Below, in pieces: positions 59,783-64,000 of a stretch of DNA of 64,000 bases. Origin of the DNA: Micavibrio aeruginosavorus_D (GTDB taxonomy: Bacteria > Pseudomonadota > Alphaproteobacteria > Micavibrionales > Micavibrionaceae). Numbering within the stretch: the stretch's first letter is position 1; each line of letters begins with the position of its first letter. Made by a program: the position numbers and the translations under genes. The notes under the pieces are model-generated. The model worked only from the letters and a program-made list of their open reading frames with translations, was not told the DNA's origin and did no database searches. The stretch covers positions 1,116,001-1,180,000 of the forward strand of contig NZ_CP195303.1 in the NCBI RefSeq assembly GCF_051245535.1, in the 5' to 3' direction.

Positions 59783-61054
59783 GTGTCCGAATCCAACAGA
59801 ACCCAGATTGCCCTTTTCAACTATGGCGGCGGATTACGCGGCCTGATCCCCGCCTATATCATGGCGCGGATTGAGGATGTTACCGGCCTGCGCATGACCG
59901 ACATGGTCGATATTTTTGCGGGCCCGTCGACCGGATCGATTTTGAACGCGGCGCTGAATTTGCGTCACCCGGAACACCCGGAACAACCAAAATACCGCGC
60001 CCGCCACATGGTGCGTTTTTACGAACGCGAAGGCGCGCGTATTTTCCCGGCGGATTCATTCCGCGAGATGCGCGGACTGATCCACGATTTCAACAACCGT
60101 ACCATGAAACTGAACCAGCTAAACTGGCTGTTCAAACATGGGCATTACGACCCATCCAATCTGGGGCATGCGTTACAGGCGTTGTTCGGCAATGCGCAAT
60201 TGGCAGACTCGCTGCGCAGCCTGATCATCCCCTGCTACAACATTGACGGCGATGGCATTGAGGCCGTGACAGAACGTGGCGAAACCGGCAATTCCCCCGT
60301 TCACACCAAAAACAATTTCATCAACGAAGGTGGCCATGCGCTGTGGCTGAAAAGCATGCGCACGGGCACGCCCGCGGAACACCGCATCAACACACCGCAC
60401 GTATCCATTTACGACGCCGTGATGGCCAGTTGCGCCGCCCCGACCTATTTCCCGTGCCACCATTTCCCGGCCACCCTGCCGGGTGATGCGCACCGGAAAT
60501 ATTATTCGGCCATTGATGGCTGCATTTTCGACAACCCGTGCATCAGCTATCTGGGCGCGATCCGGCAACATATTCAGCCGGGCCAGAATTTGAAAATGAT
60601 CGTTCTGGGCACCGGGTACACCAACAAATCCATCAAACGCGATGAATGGAACCGCTTCGGTGCGTTGGGCGTCGTCGACCCGGTCAATGACCTGCCCCTC
60701 ATCAACATCTTCTTCAACGCCTCTGAATCCGCTTTGATGGATTCCTTCGCGGCGGAGATGGGCGACAATCTGTACATCTTCAACAAATCTCTGCACATGG
60801 GCCGCCACGGCGATTTCCCCAGCATCCAGATCGATGATGCCAGCCCGGAAAACATGAACCGCCTGCGCCTGTTCTTCGAAGCGATCATGGAAGAAAACGC
60901 CCGCACGTTTGACGAGGTCTGCCATATCCTGGTCAGCAACCGCGACCGCCGGTCCGACGAAGACCGCGGCAAGCGCAAGGAAGGCGTTTTGCGCTATTTC
61001 GTGTCCATGTTCGATGGCCGGGATTCCAGCACGGACCGCTCGCTGGACGACTGA
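59783..61054 (+). CDS. Patatin-like phospholipase 1
   Basis: The protein has 423 residues from GTG 59783; a ribosome site is weak, but this start places the oxyanion loop where patatins have it. Motifs are complete: GGGLRG (residues 15-20), the nucleophile GPSTG with Ser49, SCAAPTYFP, and the dyad Asp245 in SAIDGCIFDNP. It lacks a signal peptide, so it is cytosolic or exported by another route. Patatins hydrolyse acyl chains of phospholipids. The gene is followed 160 bases later by a second, divergent patatin gene. A small-RNA candidate lies just upstream. Confidence 0.9.
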   Translation: MSESNRTQIALFNYGGGLRGLIPAYIMARIEDVTGLRMTDMVDIFAGPSTGSILNAALNLRHPEHPEQPKYRARHMVRFYEREGARIFPADSFREMRGLIHDFNNRTMKLNQLNWLFKHGHYDPSNLGHALQALFGNAQLADSLRSLIIPCYNIDGDGIEAVTERGETGNSPVHTKNNFINEGGHALWLKSMRTGTPAEHRINTPHVSIYDAVMASCAAPTYFPCHHFPATLPGDAHRKYYSAIDGCIFDNPCISYLGAIRQHIQPGQNLKMIVLGTGYTNKSIKRDEWNRFGALGVVDPVNDLPLINIFFNASESALMDSFAAEMGDNLYIFNKSLHMGRHGDFPSIQIDDASPENMNRLRLFFEAIMEENARTFDEVCHILVSNRDRRSDEDRGKRKEGVLRYFVSMFDGRDSSTDRSLDD

Positions 61055-61214
61055 AAACCGCCGATTCATCGTCCCTAAGCCCCTGAAATGCCCCGAATCT
61101 GGGGATATTTTCGCGCCGCACAACGCACCAAACCTGACATCCCGGCAAATATGGTCTAAGTTTCCCCTGCGATATGCAAAACAAGTCACCCGCGTAAACA
61201 AAAAGTGACATTAT

Positions 61215-62963
61215 ATGAGCAACAGGGACAACACCGATCATCAAGAGCCACAGGATTACGTTCTGTACGTACCCGGTGGCGTGCTTTGGGGCATTTACCC
61301 GCTGGTCGTTCTCAAGTTTCTTGAGGACCTGACCCAGCTTCCCGTCAGCAAGCAATTCAACAATTTTGCCGGATCATCCACCGGGGCCGTTGCCTTGGGC
61401 GGATTGAACATCCCGAAATCCAAGGGATCGACCGAGCCGCGTTATTCCGCCGCCGACACGCTGGATTTTTACAAGGTCGTTGGCCGCCGCACCTTCCCGC
61501 CGCGCTCGGCCTATTACGAACGCCAGTTGATCATGGACCTGGTCAAACTGGGGCATGAATTTACCCGCGAAATCGTATTCATGGCGTTTGAGAAAACGGA
61601 CGCCCTGCTCTCTGCCGGGGTCAATGGGGGCGGCCGTTTGCTGAACCGCCTGAAACGCTCGACCACGCCGTATGAACCCTTTGTCCTGAAACCCATGCGG
61701 TTCCTGCACAACACAGTGATCCGCCCGGTTGATAATGCCGTTGAACGGGGCATTGACCATCTGCTGGCCAAATCCCGCTATGACATCAATGTCCTGCGCG
61801 AAGCCTTGGACACGGCCTATCGTTTCGAAGATACGAACGAGCCCGTCAAGCTGAACGAAACAATCGTCAGCCACCACGTCACATCCATGAACGTGACGCG
61901 CAATGAACCCGCCATTTTCTTCCACTTCAAGGACGAAACCGGCACGACGGGCCATGTATCACACCCGGATATGGAGATCGTTGACCTGACCTGCGCCAGC
62001 AGCGCGGCCCAAACGATTTTCCAGCTTTATAAAGCCGACAACGGCAACCATTATTGCGACATCGCCCATTTTGACACCCCGCAAACCCCGATCAACAGTT
62101 ATCAGGGACGGATGCAGAACAATAAGAACATCAAGCTGGTCATGATTGGCACCGCCAAGCGCGACGCCGAAATTGATGTCCAGCGTTTGAACGGCATGTT
62201 GTTCCTGCAACAATTGATTGGCCGGTTGGGCGCGCACCTGCTGGGCCTGCCGCAACGCTTTATCCTGCAACGCGACCTGATGAATTTGCGCCAGAATCTG
62301 GGCGCGGATAACGTCCTCGTCATTGATAAATCGATGAGCAAGGACACGCTGCGCGCGCAAGTGTTAAGCAATCCACGCGTGATCAACGCGGCGGCGCATT
62401 TTGGCGTCGATCTGCGCGCCCGTTCACAGATCAGCCATCAGGACCGCACCCCATCTCCGGACCTGTTCGATTCCCGCGACGCGAATATCGAGAAGATGGA
62501 AGCGTTCGGCTGGGACATGGTGTGGGAAAATATCGACACGCTGGTGCCGCTGGCCAAGGAACTGGTCCAGAATGCGGCCCTGCGCGGCCATATTACGGAT
62601 GACCGGGCGAGCGAGATCATTCGCGGCATCGATAAAATCTATCCGATGAATGATGCCGCCATGGCCTATGACCATGATAACGACAACATCCCGGCCCCCG
62701 AGCCCAGCAAGCCCAGCAAATGGTTGCAGTTTGATGAGCGCACGCCAGCAACGTTGCGCCAATCGATTGCGGGTTTATTCAACCGCATCGTACAACGTGA
62801 TCGATACACGCCGCCCCCGCCGCCTGCGGCCCCCTATATTCGGGACCGGGAAAATCCCCTGCCGAAACAAGATGGCGATTTATGCAATGTCTGCACCAGC
62901 GGGCAGATCGATCCGAAAAAACAACGCCCGCCCTGCACCCACAAGGGGCCAGAGCCGAAATAG
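61215..62963 (+). CDS. Patatin-like phospholipase 2, divergent, with Cys-rich tail
   Basis: This 582-residue protein keeps the nucleophile elbow FAGSSTG with Ser55. The oxyanion loop is GGVLWG (21-26) instead of GGGxRG, and the dyad Asp282 lies in HYCDIAHFDTP, with Ile replacing the usual Gly. Residues about 85-230 form a large helical insert. After about residue 515 a Pro-rich linker leads to a C-terminal CNVCTSG...CTHKG cluster that may bind metal. It is tandem with patatin 1 and probably in one transcript. Activity may be reduced or specialised. Confidence 0.75.
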   Translation: MSNRDNTDHQEPQDYVLYVPGGVLWGIYPLVVLKFLEDLTQLPVSKQFNNFAGSSTGAVALGGLNIPKSKGSTEPRYSAADTLDFYKVVGRRTFPPRSAYYERQLIMDLVKLGHEFTREIVFMAFEKTDALLSAGVNGGGRLLNRLKRSTTPYEPFVLKPMRFLHNTVIRPVDNAVERGIDHLLAKSRYDINVLREALDTAYRFEDTNEPVKLNETIVSHHVTSMNVTRNEPAIFFHFKDETGTTGHVSHPDMEIVDLTCASSAAQTIFQLYKADNGNHYCDIAHFDTPQTPINSYQGRMQNNKNIKLVMIGTAKRDAEIDVQRLNGMLFLQQLIGRLGAHLLGLPQRFILQRDLMNLRQNLGADNVLVIDKSMSKDTLRAQVLSNPRVINAAAHFGVDLRARSQISHQDRTPSPDLFDSRDANIEKMEAFGWDMVWENIDTLVPLAKELVQNAALRGHITDDRASEIIRGIDKIYPMNDAAMAYDHDNDNIPAPEPSKPSKWLQFDERTPATLRQSIAGLFNRIVQRDRYTPPPPPAAPYIRDRENPLPKQDGDLCNVCTSGQIDPKKQRPPCTHKGPEPK

Positions 62964-62973
62964 ACGAATAGAA

Positions 62974-63002
62974 AAAACGGCCACTTGTGAGTGGCCGTTT
63001 TT
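62974..63002. terminator. Bidirectional terminator
   Basis: AAAACGGCCAC-TTGTGA-GTGGCCGTTT has T-runs on both strands, between the convergent patatin 2 and aminotransferase genes. Confidence 0.9.
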
Positions 63003-63022
63003 CTTTGATCTTTTATTGGAAA

Positions 63023-64000
63023 TTACGCCGCCGCGCGTTTCTTCAACGCCGCGCACGCACGTTGGATGCGGGCGCAGGCTTCCGTCAAATCCTTGTTCGA
63101 CGTGGCATAGGAAATGCGGAAATATGGTGACAGGCCAAACGCTGCCCCCTGCACCGCCGCGACGCCTTCGGTTTCCAACAGATAGGTAACGAAGTCGCTG
63201 TCGGATTGGATCACTTTGCCATCTGGCGTTTCCGCACCAATGCACCCGGCACAGGACGCATAGACATAGAACGCGCCTTCCGGTGTCGGGCATGTAATGC
63301 CCTCGGCCTGATTCAACAGACCCACAACCAGATCGCGGCGTTCTTTGTACACGCGGCGCCATTCGTTCAGGAAGGTTTGGTCCCCGTTCAGGGCCGCCAC
63401 GGCTGCCGCTTGAGAAATGGATGACGGGTTGGACGTGGAGTGGCTTTGAATGCCGCCCATCGCCTTGATCAGCTCTTTCGGGCCTGCCGCATAACCAATG
63501 CGCCAGCCGGTCATGGCATAGGCCTTGGACACGCCATTGACGGTCAGCGTGCGGTCTTTCAAACGCGGCTCAACCTGTACCGGCGTTGCAAATTCAAACC
63601 CGTCATAGACCAGATGTTCATAAATATCATCGGTCATCAGCCAGACATGCGGGTGTTTCATCAGTACATCGGTCAGCGCCTTCAATTCCGCTTTCGTATA
63701 CGCCGCACCCGTCGGGTTGGACGGAGAGTTCAGGATCAGCCATTTGGTTTTCGGCGTAATGGCCTTGTCCAGATCGGCGGCCTGCAGTTTGAAGCCATGT
63801 TGTTCGCCGCATTCAACGAACACCGGGGTGCCCTCGGCCAGAATGGTCATATCCGGATAGGATACCCAGTACGGGGCCGGGATGATCACTTCATCCCCCG
63901 GGTTCAGCGAGGCCATCAGAGCGTTGTACAAAACCTGTTTCCCGCCCGTGCCCACGGTGATCTGGTCCGGTGTATAGTCGATGCCGTTTTCACGTTTAAA
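63023..64000 (-). CDS. aatA: Aspartate aminotransferase (class I PLP), C-terminal part
   Basis: The frame is open to the right window edge, so the N-terminus is missing; 325 residues are visible. Class Ib aspartate aminotransferase segments are TGGKQVLYNALMASLNPGDE, PAPYWVSYPDMTILAEGTP, LILNSPSNPTGAAYTKAEL, TDDIYEHLVYDGF, and the PLP lysine in VNGVSKAYAMTGWRIGYAAG. The Arg that binds the alpha-carboxylate is in YFRISYATS. It exchanges amino groups between aspartate and 2-oxoglutarate, possibly also aromatic amino acids or prephenate. It is convergent with patatin 2. Confidence 0.93.
   Translation of the reverse strand, partial: FKRENGIDYTPDQITVGTGGKQVLYNALMASLNPGDEVIIPAPYWVSYPDMTILAEGTPVFVECGEQHGFKLQAADLDKAITPKTKWLILNSPSNPTGAAYTKAELKALTDVLMKHPHVWLMTDDIYEHLVYDGFEFATPVQVEPRLKDRTLTVNGVSKAYAMTGWRIGYAAGPKELIKAMGGIQSHSTSNPSSISQAAAVAALNGDQTFLNEWRRVYKERRDLVVGLLNQAEGITCPTPEGAFYVYASCAGCIGAETPDGKVIQSDSDFVTYLLETEGVAAVQGAAFGLSPYFRISYATSNKDLTEACARIQRACAALKKRAAA

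Noticed and set aside
59783..62963. CBASS or CapV-type antiphage system
   Set aside because: Patatin effectors occur in CBASS, but no CD-NTase cyclase or ancillary gene lies in the flanks visible here.

Overview
The window is a 64-kb, roughly 55 % GC, gene-dense chromosomal segment. It is almost certainly from an alphaproteobacterium. Signs of this are the yqeY - dnaG - rpoD block opposite carA, a DUF3126 protein, an ornithine-lipid gene pair (olsB-olsA), a class II DAHP synthase, waaA-lpxK-lpxL lipid A genes, a mitochondrial-type etfB-etfA pair and alphaproteobacterial tRNA genes. The secreted RCC1-repeat protein, tandem patatin-like phospholipases and DNA composition would fit a Micavibrio-type predatory lineage, but the window alone cannot prove that.

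Layout. 1-3576: N-terminal part of a GspE/PilB-type ATPase on the minus strand, divergent from a small secreted protein and a secreted RCC1-repeat protein. 3573-11333: a six-gene minus-strand operon (pirin, isochorismatase-family hydrolase, amidohydrolase, MFS transporter, ring-cleaving dioxygenase, alpha/beta hydrolase) divergent from its likely LysR regulator; it looks like a quinone or electrophile stress locus. 11452-15193: envelope proteins (outer-membrane channel-like protein, OmpA-domain protein, PRC-barrel protein) between two tRNA-Arg genes. 15271-19457: a 29-bp tandem repeat, then etfBA, olsBA and DUF3126. 19667-24409: a secreted Cys-rich protein, a long DNA palindrome, and the waaA-lpxK-lpxL Kdo/lipid A operon. 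24410-34756: HD phosphodiesterase-like protein, aroG, pncB/nadE (NAD salvage), gltX, trmJ, a half-PnuC membrane protein and an HEXXH lipoprotein. 34763-38244: rpsD, a TSUP permease and a degenerate RNase II-like protein. 38330-39360: a short AT-rich island beside tRNA-Ile(CAT). 39456-46300: PAP2 protein, rpoD, dnaG, yqeY. 46357-51975: carA, a membrane methyltransferase, carB. 52198-59450: ABC exporter, greA, small proteins, Lrp and LysR regulators, ELM1 protein, trxB. 59573-64000: a strong small-RNA candidate, two patatin-like phospholipase genes, and the C-terminal part of an aspartate aminotransferase.

The most interesting signals are: (1) a compact promoter-hairpins-terminator unit at 59573-59711 whose two hairpin loops expose UCCC and whose linker carries CCUCCC, as in anti-Shine-Dalgarno small RNAs; (2) a promoter plus terminator in front of greA that resembles the E. 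coli GraL leader arrangement; (3) a sigma-70 factor with an added Lys/Ala/Pro-rich, histone-H1-like tail of about 230 residues; (4) a divergent tandem patatin pair; (5) an RNB-fold protein lacking one catalytic aspartate. I also report a 147-bp near-perfect palindrome, a tandem repeat before etfB, REP-like dispersed palindromes and a candidate LysR operator. All calls come from reading the sequence; no database search was run.
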